From: Hyaloperonospora brassicae
Taxonomy: Eukaryota > Oomycota > Peronosporomycetes > Peronosporales > Peronosporaceae
Assembly (NCBI GenBank): GCA_947650285.1
Contig: CANTFL010000122.1
Span: forward strand, 248,001 to 312,000
DNA length: 64,000 nt
Direction: 5' to 3'
Below are positions 24,250-33,610 of the stretch, in pieces; position 1 is the first letter of the stretch; the number at the start of each line of letters is the position of its first letter. A program made the position numbers and the translations under genes. The notes under the pieces were generated by a model, which saw nothing but the letters and a program-made list of their open reading frames with translations, searched no databases and had not been told where the DNA came from.

Positions 24250-24579
24250 CCGACATGAACAATAGTAAATTTATGTTGCCTTGGTGCTCATGTAACTATG
24301 TCTATGAAAATCTCTTCTTCTTCAATCCCAAACAAATCTTCATCCAACAACCTAATCTACTATGGTAATGGTAGGAGCATGCTTAGTGGTCCATCCGAAC
24401 GAAAGTTTTCCTGGACAGATCCGTCCTATGGCTGTGTCACAGGGCACGCGAGTCGACAACAGTACGCGACCACAGTTGGAGCTGGTAATTTTTCATCCAT
24501 CTCCAGCGCAACAAAATGATTGCCGTTCTTAAATGCGACACAAATTGGCGGCTTGATGGCTTCCACTCCACAGGTCAGC
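24250..24579 (-). pseudogene. C-terminal part of a MULE-encoded OTU-like domain (split gene, part 2)
   Basis: Read on the minus strand from 24579, the frame gives a stretch with PPICVAFKNGNHFVALEM, which looks like the C-terminal half of an OTU cysteine protease with its catalytic His (NHF). The N-terminal half (DGNCGYRAI, catalytic Asp-Gly-Asn-Cys) lies 20.6 kb away at 45194-45280. The 5 bases tcagc at 24575-24579 are the complement of gctga at 45473-45477, and the reading phase runs from one to the other. The retrotransposon at 24580 sits in the middle of this gene. The gene is worn: stops and frameshifts occur further along. Confidence 0.75.
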
Positions 24580-24970
24580 TGTGACGGGGCAGCCCGTTAC
24601 ATGAAATTTTCACTTTAAGGAAAGTGACAATAAAGAATATGAAGATGGATATTCTTTAAACAATATCACCAAAGTGGTGATATTGAAGGGTCAACCAAAG
24701 AGTCTGTTCATTGATTGATATCTTGATGATATCAACCCACCAATCGCCGCAAGACGCGCGCAATGAGTGGTGACGAGACGTCACCATACATCCAGTTATA
24801 TTAGTATAGTTAAGCTAAGTCAAACAGAGAGACAGTAGTTAAAAGACTTAATTATATTAATATAACAGTTCTGCTTTTACCTTACCTACGCTTCCTCGCT
24901 TGCCTTGTGTACGTCTGTCGGGGCACCGATACCCTTGCGTTAAGTTCACGCAAGGGTGTGCCCCGTTACA
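24580..24970 (+). repeat. 5' LTR of copy A
   Basis: 391 bp, starts TGTGACGGGG (one base off the family's TGTAACGGGG) and ends CCCCGTTACA. Diagnostic variants TCCAGTTATATTAGTATAG and ...AAGCTAAG match the left LTR of copy B rather than its own partner at 32163. Inner palindromes include CAATATCACCA...TGGTGATATTG. Confidence 0.92.
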
Positions 24971-24972
24971 CC

Positions 24973-24990
24973 TGGTAGCACTTTGTAGTC
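24973..24990 (+). other. Primer-binding-like site
   Basis: TGGTAGCACTTTGTAG lies two bases after the 5' LTR; TGGTAGCACT also follows the LTR of the second gypsy family (53577 downwards on the minus strand), supporting a shared tRNA primer site. The tRNA is not identified. Confidence 0.5.
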
Positions 24991-25014
24991 CTTCCAAGGA
25001 CCACAACATCCAAC

Positions 25015-25290
25015 ATGAACATGTTGGATGAAGAAGATACCTTTCACGCCACGCGTGAAGGGTTTACCCATTTGACTGACATCGAATGGGGTGCGGTAGA
25101 ACGAATGAGTTCTACCGTAGGCGAAGTCGTCGATAGCGCCATGTTGGAGTCTCTAGACAGAGACCAACAACATGCCGCTATCGCCAAGTTCATTCAGAAT
25201 GAACTTGCCATCGAGAGGGAGAAAGTAGCCTTGCTTCACCAGCAAGGATCTCAACAGGCCGAGCAGTTGAGAGAACTCGGTGCTCAATAG
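25015..25290 (+). pseudogene. Copy A gag leader frame, closed by a shared UAG
   Basis: 91-residue frame from an ATG 45 bases after the LTR; acidic start, then a Gln/Glu-rich helix (about residues 60-91). It ends in a TAG that is also present in copy B (53017-52742), and the main gag frame that follows is in a different phase. It may be an N-terminal piece of gag lost by an old lesion, or a separate small ORF. Confidence 0.5.
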
Positions 25291-25364
25291 ACGGAGCTGT
25301 TGAGACAGCAGCAATTCCATGCTGCTGTGGGCGGGACGACGCGCATGCGCGTCGTCCCGAAGTC

Positions 25365-26171
25365 ATGAAAGTTGACATCTCCAAGTACAGTGGAGTCCCG
25401 GAAGACTCCCTGTTACTGTGGTTTGTCGAACTCGACAGAGCCTTAAGGGCTCGTCGCGTCGAAGATGAGCAAATGAAACTCACATTTGCTCAGACCCACT
25501 TGGCAGGGCGTGCCAAAACTTGGTCCCTGGGACTCGAGAGTAGCGACCCAAATGTGTTTAGGTCGCTAGATGACTTCAAGTCCCGGCTCAGACAAACGTT
25601 TGAGCCGCCACGGGCTGAGTTCAGGTCTCGTTCAGAGCTCCTGAAACTCAAGCAGGGTAAGCGTGATGTGCACGCTTACGCACAACATATACGACTCCTA
25701 GCGAGTAGTATAACTGCTAACCCAGTCCATGAACACACGTTGATTACGGTGTTCATGCAAGGGCTCGCAGAGGTGCCCGTCAGGAGCCACCAGTTCCGCC
25801 TTGAGCTGAATACGCTGGAAGATGCGATATCAGCCGCGGAACAGGAAGACTTTAGCATGAGACAGGTTCATGCTAGCTCAAACTATTATCGTCCACCGAG
25901 ACGACAAGAGATCGGAGGTCCAGAACCAATGGACCTCTGCTATGTTGAGAGCGAGAGACCTCGCTCTTCGAACAACAAGCGATTGCAGAGGTGCAATCGC
26001 TGTCAGAAGTTAAAGCACTACGCATACGAGTGTAGTGCTCCACGCCCAGTACCAAACAGTACTGAGCAAAATGGACGACCATTTGCCAGAAAGGTCAATG
26101 GGCGTGGGTCCAGCGCTGTTGCGGCTTCGCAACAGCGAGACGGACCATCAAAAAATGGTCGTGGTCAGTAG
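25365..26171 (+). CDS. gag: Gag of copy A, 268 aa
   Basis: Capsid/nucleocapsid protein of the Ty3/gypsy element. The central part is a retrotransposon gag fold (WFVELDRALRARRVED, FKSRLRQTFEPP, then LKQGKRDVHAYAQHIRLL). Near the C terminus is one CCHC zinc knuckle, CNRCQKLKHYAYEC, with perfect C-x2-C-x4-H-x4-C spacing, which binds the genomic RNA. The stop overlaps the pol frame; a slippery site and hairpin at 26150-26190 join the two. Compared with copy B there is one clear difference (SHQFR here, SHLFR there). Confidence 0.9.
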   Translation: MKVDISKYSGVPEDSLLLWFVELDRALRARRVEDEQMKLTFAQTHLAGRAKTWSLGLESSDPNVFRSLDDFKSRLRQTFEPPRAEFRSRSELLKLKQGKRDVHAYAQHIRLLASSITANPVHEHTLITVFMQGLAEVPVRSHQFRLELNTLEDAISAAEQEDFSMRQVHASSNYYRPPRRQEIGGPEPMDLCYVESERPRSSNNKRLQRCNRCQKLKHYAYECSAPRPVPNSTEQNGRPFARKVNGRGSSAVAASQQRDGPSKNGRGQ

Positions 26172-26190
26172 GAGCGGAGCGCCCTACTGA
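26150..26190 (+). promoter_or_regulatory. -1 programmed frameshift signal, gag to pol
   Basis: Slippery heptamer AAAAAAT (26150-26156) sits in the gag frame exactly as X XXY YYZ (TCA AAA AAT). Eight bases later a perfect 8-bp stem TCAGTAGG (26165-26172) / CCTACTGA (26183-26190) encloses the gag stop codon. The -1 frame is open from here into the protease. The same signal is kept in copy B (51842-51882). Confidence 0.75.
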
Positions 26191-29100
26191 TCCAGCAACC
26201 TCAAGAGAATTCGCAAATCTCTTGACGAAAGTTGCTCCAGATACACAATCATTGTGTGTCTCTGCACCTGGTGATGACGTTTTGCTCATCACCTTGAAGT
26301 TGGAAGCGACAAATGATTTGTCGCTTCGTGCCCTAGTAGACTGTGGGGCGTCGAACAACTTTGTTCGACGCCAGTCACTAGAGGGTCGTAGTCTCAAGTT
26401 CGTTGAGCGCGACATTCCCCTCACAAGGATGACGGTGCGCCTTGCAACAGGCGCATCGATAACCGTTGAGAAACGTGTAGTAGGAATCCACTACACGTTA
26501 GAGGGCGAACAGTACGATGATGACTTCATCGTACTAGATCTGGATGACAAATTTGATGTCATCCTGGGATTACCTTGGCTCAGAAAGTACGAGCCAAGGG
26601 TGAGCTGGCAGCATCGATCCGTGAAGATGCCTGCCGCTTGTTCATCAGATGGCCATCTGATGAACATCTTGGAGCGTCCACAAGCGTGTGGATGTTCTGC
26701 GAGTGAGTGCGATGGCCTCACTTGCGGTACGGTCGTTAGCACGACTGCACAAGATCACAGTGTAGTTGATCACTACACTGTGGAGCAAGCTCCCGGCTGC
26801 TGTACAGAAGTACAGGCTGCGCCGAAGGTCCACCACTCGAATAAGTCGAGTGGACAGGGACATGGATGCATGTCTAGCGGGCAGCATCTTAGAAGTAAAA
26901 AACCTGTTGCCTCCAGAGGGCAACATGAAAATCCTATGTCGACTGGAGAGTCGACCGTAGAGGATCGGTGCCTGACTGTGGTTACACAGCCACAGTCGGA
27001 AGACGTCGAGGGAATAAGTCCCCACGTACTTGAGGAAGGAATTCCTCAAGAGTCACTTGCTGAGGGATCAGGCCCTCAGCAACCTGTGGAAGCAAGTTCC
27101 CAGGAAGAAAACGAGACGTTGAACGTCTTGGTTAATGACGGATCAAGCGTAGGCGCTTATACGCTTGATCTGATTGTGCCTCCGAAGTCAACTTCGGAGA
27201 TAACTCAGTTGCCAACGCTAGAACCGAAACGGTTCTTGCGTGATCTGCGTAGTGGCAAAGTCAAGCAGATCTGCATACTCGTCACAGAGGATGAGTATGT
27301 GACCGACATTCGGTCGGCAACAGTATTTGCTGAGAACGAACGGGTTCTCAGCAGCTCATCAATGGACGAAAGTGTCCTCGATGAGAAGACTCGGATTGAG
27401 CGATACATGTCTCAATCCTGGGAGTCGCTTCAGGCATATCCGTTGTACAAGGATTTGATCGAATTCAGGGATGTGTTACCTGAATCCGTACCTTGCGAGT
27501 TGCCTAAGGACAAAGGCACTCGACACGAGATCGAGCTCAAACCGGGCTCGAAGTACTGTGTCATGAAGCAGTGGCCACTGCCTCGTGAACAAGTACTAGC
27601 GATCGACAAGTTCTTTGCCGATCGCTTAGCAGCGGGCCATGTGAGGGAATCAACATCCCCTCACAGCTCTCCGACCTTCTGTGTGCGAAAGGCCACAGGA
27701 GGGTGGCGGATAGTGCACGCATTCAACAAGTTGAATGCTGAAACGGTACCGGCTCAGACGCCGATACCGAGGAAGGACGCAATCATAGATGGTATGTCAA
27801 AGAGTACCATCTTTTCTTCCATGGATCTGATGGATGGGTTCTATCAGATCCTGATGCGTGAACGGGACATCCCGTTCACGGCAGTGAGTACCCCCAGCGG
27901 GATGCTGTGGGAGTGGCTAGTGATGCCACAGGGGCTGAGTAATGCCCCTGCAACATTCAACAGATGTGTCACAAATCTGTTGAGACCGGTGCGAGACTTT
28001 GCACCGAGTTACTTCGACGATGTGTTCGTCCATAGCCGAGCTATAGACGGAAAGACGGACGTTGAAGTTCACAAAACTCACGTTCGTCAGGTTCTTCAAC
28101 TTATGCGCAAGTATAAGTTGAACGCCAACCTCAAGAAGTGTATATTTGCGGCTAGCGAAATACCACTTCTTGGGTGCATCGTGGGTAAACACGGCGTACG
28201 CCCTGATCCCGAAACGATCAAGGCGATCACCGACTGGCCAGTGCCAGTCGATGTCAAGGGACTAAGGAAGTTCCTTGGTCTAGCGGCGTACTTGCACAAG
28301 TACTCGCGCAACTACGCCGAGATGACTGTTCATCTTTCTTGCTTGCTCAAGAAAAATGTCAAGTGGACATGGAACGCTGAGTGCCAGCGTTCCTTTGAAG
28401 GTATCAAGCAAAGCTTGATGCAATCGCCGATCTTGGCGATTGCAGATCAGGACAGACCATTTCATGTGGTCTGTGACGCCAGCGATTTCGCAATCGGCTG
28501 TGCGTTAATGCAGTTCTATGCAGATGGCGCGGAGCGCGTCATCTGTTATCAGTCGCGTCAGCTGCAAGCAGCTGAGCGCAATTACCCAGTGCATGACAAG
28601 GAACTCCTTGCCATGAAGTACGCACTGGCTAAGTTTCGCGTCTATCTCTTGGGAGATAGACCGTTTGTTGTCTACACGGACCATGCGTCATTACGCACGG
28701 CCGTAAACAGCCCATACCTCTCGCAAAGGATGACGAGGGGGATGTCTTTCTTCGCGGAGTATAACTTCTCCGTGGAGTATAAACCAGGACGACTCAATGT
28801 CGTCGCTGATGCGCTTTCGCGCCGGCCCGATTTCGAGCCGGACGCACAAATCAACAGTGAGGATAAGCCCACTGTTGCGACACTGTCAGTCAGTGTCCCG
28901 TCGTCAAGTTTACTTGACGACGTACGAAAGGCATACGCGAAAGATAAGGATCTTCTGCGATTGATGGATCATCTGGTGAATCCATCCAGTAAATCCATGA
29001 GGGATTTACCGGCTTTGTACCGATCCTCATCGGATCGGTATAGTACACGCAACGGATTGCTGTACTATACAGCCGTTGCCGACGACACGCCTCGTGTCGT

Positions 29101-29476
29101 CGTACCCGCTCATCATGATTTGCGTTTGCGCATCATGAATGAGTGTCACGATGCCCCAACAAGGGGCCATCGAGGTAGAGAAAAGACTCACCTCACGGTA
29201 AGTCGTGACTTTTACTGGTCACGCCAGTATCAGTTTGTCTGCAAGTACATACGTGCTTGCGAGGTTTGTCAACGGTTGAAGCCTAGTCCTTCATCCCGTG
29301 CGCCATTGCAGCCTCTGCCTGTTCCGACAGAGTACTGGCAGTCCGTTTCAATTGACTTCGTCTTCGGTTTTCCCGAAGACGCTCACGAGAATAATGGTAT
29401 TCTTGTGTTTGTTGACCGATTCAGCAAGATGGTCCATCTTGCTGCAGTCCCTGTGTCGATCAAGGCTCCAGGTTGA
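26157..29476 (+). CDS. pol: Pol of copy A: protease, RT, RNase H, N-terminal integrase
   Basis: About 1100 residues entered by a -1 shift from gag. Order: aspartic protease (LVDCGASNNF, the D-[ST]-G site with Cys in the middle position), a long low-complexity linker, reverse transcriptase (MDLMDGFYQI; catalytic YFDDVFVHS near 28011), RNase H (HVVCDASDFAIGCAL; YPVHDKELLAMKYAL; YTDHASL) and the integrase HHCC zinc finger (HDAP...GHRG ... CEVCQRLKP) plus the first catalytic Asp (SIDFVFGFP). It ends at a UGA (29474-29476) shared with copy B, before the other two catalytic residues, so this ORF alone gives no complete integrase. Confidence 0.9.
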
Positions 29477-30140
29477 GCTCGTGTCTTTCTAGACACGGTC
29501 TTTAGACTCCACGGGTTACCCCGTGAACTCGTATCCGACCGTGACCCTCGGTTCACGGCGGCATTTTGGCAAACCGTGTTCCGCACTCTCGGAACACGAT
29601 TGAAGATGTCCACTTCTGACCATCCCGAAACAGATGGTCAGACGGAACGTGCGAACCGTGTCCTCGAAGAGATCCTTCGAGGATATGTCCACTCGTTTCC
29701 GAGTTGGAGCGAATTCCTACCCATGGTGGAATTCGCCATCAATAATTCGGTGCATGCTTCCACACACCGATTCACGTGAATGGCCTACGACATCTACGTG
29801 TACCCACCCTTCTAGAGTGTGACTCTTGGATAAGGGGGGAGGGACTCGCTCGAGCAAAAACCGTTTTGGCTCTTGCTCATCACGTGTCGACGCTAACGTC
29901 GTCACGTATGATGCCGATGTCGATCAAGTCGACATCGATGAAGAAGATCACCTCAATGATAGCGATGACGCTATTATTGACTCGGATGACGATGAAGATG
30001 CTGGTATATTCAGCATCGTCATCGATTATGCCAGCGAGGAAGAAGACAACCTCGCTGAAGAAGAGAACAATCTCTTTGCAGTGCGCACGAAGCGCACTGA
30101 AAGACAAAACAAAGAGTCAGCAGAGAACTTCCTGCTGACT
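29477..30140 (+). pseudogene. Rest of copy A integrase core after shared UGA
   Basis: Same frame as pol beyond the UGA: it contains the second catalytic Asp (SDRDPRFTAAFW) and the catalytic Glu (HPETDGQTERANR), then meets a second UGA at 29777-29779. Beyond this an acidic stretch (frame 29826-30545) has no counterpart in a normal integrase and is out of phase. Both stops occur at the same place in copy B, so they predate the copies. Confidence 0.8.
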
Positions 30141-30343
30141 CGAGAAGCGGTATTCCGTTTCGTTCAGGACTCCATCGCAAATGCGGTGGACCGTCAGAAA
30201 CGGAACGCAGACAATAATGGAAGAGCAAATGTTCTTTCATTTAAGGTTAACGAACTAGTACTACTGTCTACGGTAAACTTACCTGGACATGCAGTCACTA
30301 GTGCAGTAGTAAACTACTGCCGAAATACATTGGGCCATTTCGA

Positions 30344-31054
30344 GTGTTGCATCGCAAGGGCAATGCATACACACTCGAATTGCCACGTAGGATGCGCACG
30401 CATCCTACGTTGTACGTGGGGAGGCTTAGGTCGTACTGTCAGTACGAGCCTTCTTCTTCCGATGAAGATAGCCCCCACGTTCAAGAACATCCATCAAGTT
30501 CTTGCGTTCGCGCTCCAGACGATCCGTCTAGTCGCGCAGATATGATACCTCGGAACTCAACCGAGATATCTCCTCGCGAGCTGTCGCCAGCTCGCCGAAT
30601 AGGGAGCGGACATCCCGCTCGACCTGAAGCTGCGCTGTGGCATATTCGGCGCGATCCCTCGCCCGATCAGCCTCGTGATCCTTGCGGTTCTTCCGCACGG
30701 TATCAGTCAAAGCGTAGCGCCGGTCGCGCTCGTGCTTGAAGTCATCGCGCAATTCATCGATTGCGCGATCCATCTCGTAAGGGTCGAGATGGTGAGCCGA
30801 ATCATCTGGAGGAGGTCTTTCCTCCTCCACCACATCCTTTGGTGGATGCTCACGGTGATCAACGCTTTCTAGTGGAGCGTATCTTGAATCACCATGACGA
30901 TTCAGGATCAAGGACGAGCTACCTCGTCCAGTGGCGGGAGCATCCACCTTCTTGGAACAGCTGGGAGCCCCGCTCTCAGCTATTGATGGATGTTGAAGGT
31001 ATCGTCCGCCAGTATGACGAGACCCATCCGATGAGTCCTGTGGCCCATCGGTAA
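30344..31054 (+). pseudogene. Integrase C-terminal region and chromodomain of copy A
   Basis: Starts with the GPY/F-like end of integrase (TLELPRRMRTHPTLYVGRL), runs through a linker, and ends in a chromodomain (RFLVERILNHHDD, YLVQWREHP, WNSWEP). Chromodomains on Ty3/gypsy integrases guide insertion to marked chromatin. One TGA at 30737-30739 splits it into 30344-30739 and 30761-31054; copy B lacks that stop but breaks soon after the start of the chromodomain. Confidence 0.8.
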
Positions 31055-31253
31055 ACACGCGCCTTAGTCGCTTGTAGACGGATTGCAAGTTTGCAATCGC
31101 GTCACGCATCTCAGCCGAGATGTGTGCCCTTCCCCAGGGCGAATTTCGGGAATACACATATCTATGCGCACGTTGCGAGTTGTCAGCACAACTCGCACAA
31201 GGGTCTCCCCATGTGAGGCAAGGAATGTCTGCCTCGCTCGACAAACAGTGCAA
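30528..31253 (-). CDS. Antisense ORF 2 in copy A, 241 aa, coiled coil
   Basis: Overlaps the end of antisense ORF 1 in another frame; the listed start is a TTG, so it is probably reached from ORF 1. It begins with a Cys-rich stretch (CLTWGDPCASC). Its C-terminal 100 residues are a strong charged coiled coil (ELRDDFKHERDRRYALTDTV, AREEISRLSSEVSYLRD). The middle is antisense to the chromodomain and may simply be open by constraint. In copy B the frame is broken by one TAG. Confidence 0.45.
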   Translation of the reverse strand: MHCLSSEADIPCLTWGDPCASCADNSQRAHRYVYSRNSPWGRAHISAEMRDAIANLQSVYKRLRRVFTDGPQDSSDGSRHTGGRYLQHPSIAESGAPSCSKKVDAPATGRGSSSLILNRHGDSRYAPLESVDHREHPPKDVVEEERPPPDDSAHHLDPYEMDRAIDELRDDFKHERDRRYALTDTVRKNRKDHEADRARDRAEYATAQLQVERDVRSLFGELATAREEISRLSSEVSYLRD

Positions 31254-32032
31254 CCGGTACCTTGCACCGGTTGGCGTTCACCTTTCGAACCTGAGGCGTA
31301 CCGCCTCACGTTTCTTGAGCCACCCTTCTCGTCCAATTTTTTTACGTTTTGGACGAACGCGTTCCACGCAGCCAAAAGCGAGGCCTTGTCACGCTTTTGG
31401 TTGCTGTTGTACCATCGATGTCTAAGGAAGACATCGAGATAAAAGTCTTCCTCAGCGCGAAAGTTCTTCGCGCTGGAACTCAAGCCGTGAAGCTCAGTCG
31501 CATCGAATAAGGGTATTCGATGGTGTTGGCTTATCTCGAGAGACAAGCCATTGATGAGCCGTTCGGGCAAACGCCACGGCTTCGACTCATCACGCTTCAC
31601 AGTGGTACCCTTGTCGGTACCACGGCTCCCAGATTGACGACGGCTCACGCCATCGTCATCACGCTCGTGCGAAGACGCACGAGCCGGTGGTGGTGAGGAA
31701 TAATATTCCTCACCACCCTGATCATCATCATCACTGCCGAACAGACTGTGATGCAAATCACGAGTCCGTTCGTTCGGCAGTGGTCTTGGCGAATACTGAG
31801 GCGTCGCCGGTGAGCGAGACGCCTCTGGAGCATTGCCCGAGTTAGACACGTCTGACTCGCCAGAGTAGATGACCTCTACATCAGGGTCATCGTGCTCACG
31901 CGGTGTGATACCGCGTGCACCTGCAGCACCTGTTGCTGCAGGCGAAGAAGGGGCGGCAGACGACGAATCGTCTGCCGCAGAGGCTGGCAAAGCACCGGGC
32001 TGTGTAGGTCTTGAGTCACCTCGCATAGACAT
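31064..32032 (-). CDS. Antisense ORF 1 in copy A, 322 aa
   Basis: Unknown protein on the strand opposite gag-pol, between the chromodomain and the 3' LTR; the ATG at 32032 lies 131 bases inside the 3' LTR. The N-terminal third is Ala/Ser/Pro-rich and acidic (GSDDDDQGGEE). The middle looks folded and helical (NFRAEEDFYLDVFLRHRW, KRDKASLLAAWNAFVQNV). The last part has a C-x2-C. It is kept intact in copy B (45999-46967) with only two substitutions by eye (E/A and N/D), so both copies keep the frame over 969 bases. It may continue into antisense ORF 2 by a frameshift or splice. Confidence 0.6.
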   Translation of the reverse strand: MSMRGDSRPTQPGALPASAADDSSSAAPSSPAATGAAGARGITPREHDDPDVEVIYSGESDVSNSGNAPEASRSPATPQYSPRPLPNERTRDLHHSLFGSDDDDQGGEEYYSSPPPARASSHERDDDGVSRRQSGSRGTDKGTTVKRDESKPWRLPERLINGLSLEISQHHRIPLFDATELHGLSSSAKNFRAEEDFYLDVFLRHRWYNSNQKRDKASLLAAWNAFVQNVKKLDEKGGSRNVRRYASGSKGERQPVQGTGCTVCRARQTFLASHGETLVRVVLTTRNVRIDMCIPEIRPGEGHTSRLRCVTRLQTCNPSTSD

Positions 32033-32162
32033 GTTAACTATGCGAGGTCAAGCGGAAAGTGAATGGAACGGACCCAACAAGTGCTCCCTGTCCCAATGGT
32101 GGCCAACGGGTGGCCTCCATATTTTCGATAGTCACACGGTGACTATCAGTTAAGGGGGGTGA

Positions 32163-32553
32163 TGTAACGGGGCAGCCCGTTACATGAAATTTTCACTTTA
32201 AGGAAAGTGACAATAAAGAATATGAAGATGGATATTCTTTAAACAATATCACCAAAGTGGTGATATTGAAGGGTCAACCAAAGAGTCTGTTCATTGGTTG
32301 ATATCTTGATGATATCAACCCACCAATCGCCGCAAGACGCGCGCAATGAGTGGTGACGAGACGTCTCCATACACTCAGTTATATTAGCATAATTAAGTTA
32401 AGTCAAACAGAGAGACAGTAGTTAAAAGACTTAATTATATTAATATAACAGTTCTGCTTTTACCTTACCTACGCTTCCTCGCTTGCCACGTGTACGTCTG
32501 TCGGGGCACCGATACCCTTGCGTTAAGTTCACGCAAGGGTGTGCCCCGTTACA
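32163..32553 (+). repeat. 3' LTR of copy A
   Basis: 391 bp, TGTAACGGGG...CCCCGTTACA, preceded by AAGGGGGG. Diagnostic variants CTCAGTTATATTAGCATAA and ...AAGTTAAG match the outer LTR of copy B (53062-53452), not the 5' LTR at 24580. Confidence 0.92.
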
Positions 32554-32554
32554 C

Positions 32555-33520
32555 GTAGGCCCAGAATATACTGAGTTTCTTACTGCGCAAGGTCCCGACG
32601 TGCTCAACACGCGTGTCGAGACCTCCATGCAGTATGAAACGGCCCTTTTAGGGCAGGTTCAGAGCCAATTAGAGTCGGCTATTCATACACGCTTTGTGGC
32701 CATGCCAGACGAAGAGGCTAAGCCTCGCTCTATTTGGGTGGACGTCAAACGTATCTCCGGAGATGAGGGTGATAACCTCACTCTCTGGATCCGTAAGATT
32801 GAGATGGCCATGAGATATAACTTAATCTCAATCGAGCATTAGAGAGTCTCGCTGGCCATCTCAAAGCTCGATGGAAGAGCTAGAGAGTGGGATCTGACGT
32901 GCGGCACGTCGGTCGACTTGGCGTTTCCCGCATGAGATTTGCTCAAGTTTGACCTATTGCGAGTTTTCTCGCCGCCTAATCAGGTCTATCGCGTACGCTC
33001 ACGCTTCTTGTCTACCCGTCAGGGTAAGAACGAGCTAACGGAATATGTCCAGGAGTTGAAAACTTTATGGCTAATTAGCAGTCCGACCCTCTTCCTGATA
33101 CCGTCTACGTGTCAGTCTTTATGGAAGATCTTTGCACTGGCGCTGATAGAACCGAGGTCTTTCGGGTTCATCCCTCGACTTTTGAAGAAGCTGTGAGCAT
33201 CGCTCAGAATGTCGGTCAAACTTTATATCAGCAATACTTAGTTGGAATGGGTACAACCCGTTCTATGCGAGGGCAACCTCAGCAAATAGATCAGCTTACT
33301 ATAAGCCTGAAACGATGGATCTTAGCAATGCTAAAGATTAATGTGATGCTGAGCTTCATGTTGCCGAGCAACGACAGAAAGTGAAACGTTGTTCTACGTG
33401 CGGAAGCACCAAACATCTACGTCCCACTCGTCCTTTGCGTAAGCAACAACCGACTCGTATGGGTCGAAACCCCAGCCACAACCAGAAACCTGGTATGGCA
33501 CGGGGAAACGTCGACACCTA
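32555..33520 (+). pseudogene. Gag of family C gypsy (split gene, part 2)
   Basis: Starts in the phase set by the ATG at 53519 (-). Visible blocks are LWIRKIEMAMRYN, then in later frames RQGKNELTEYVQELKTL and FEEAVSIAQNVGQ, all typical of gag. The zinc knuckle near 33390-33430 has lost its last cysteine (CSTCGSTKHLRPTR). At least two frame changes and a TAG at 32840-32842 show decay. Confidence 0.7.
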
Positions 33521-33610
33521 GTAGGCGCGGGGTGCCCTACTGGGGTAGAACTGAGTTCTGTTACTTTTCTACGAGGTAGCACAAAAAAGGGCTTAGCCCC
33601 ACAGATCTCT

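Larger units (their letters stand above)
24580..32553 (+). mobile_element. Ty3/gypsy chromodomain LTR retrotransposon, copy A
   Basis: Full-length element of 7974 bp: 391-bp LTRs at both ends (TG...CA), a TGGTAGCACT primer-binding-like site just after the 5' LTR, gag, protease-RT-RNase H-integrase, a chromodomain, an antisense coding block, a polypurine tract (AAGGGGGG at 32152-32159) and the 3' LTR. It is almost identical to the inverted copy B at 45478-53452. Its outer flanks differ (tcagc on the left, cgtag on the right), so it has no target duplication of its own and appears to be a recombinant of two insertions. Shared gag and integrase lesions suggest it cannot move alone. Confidence 0.92.
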
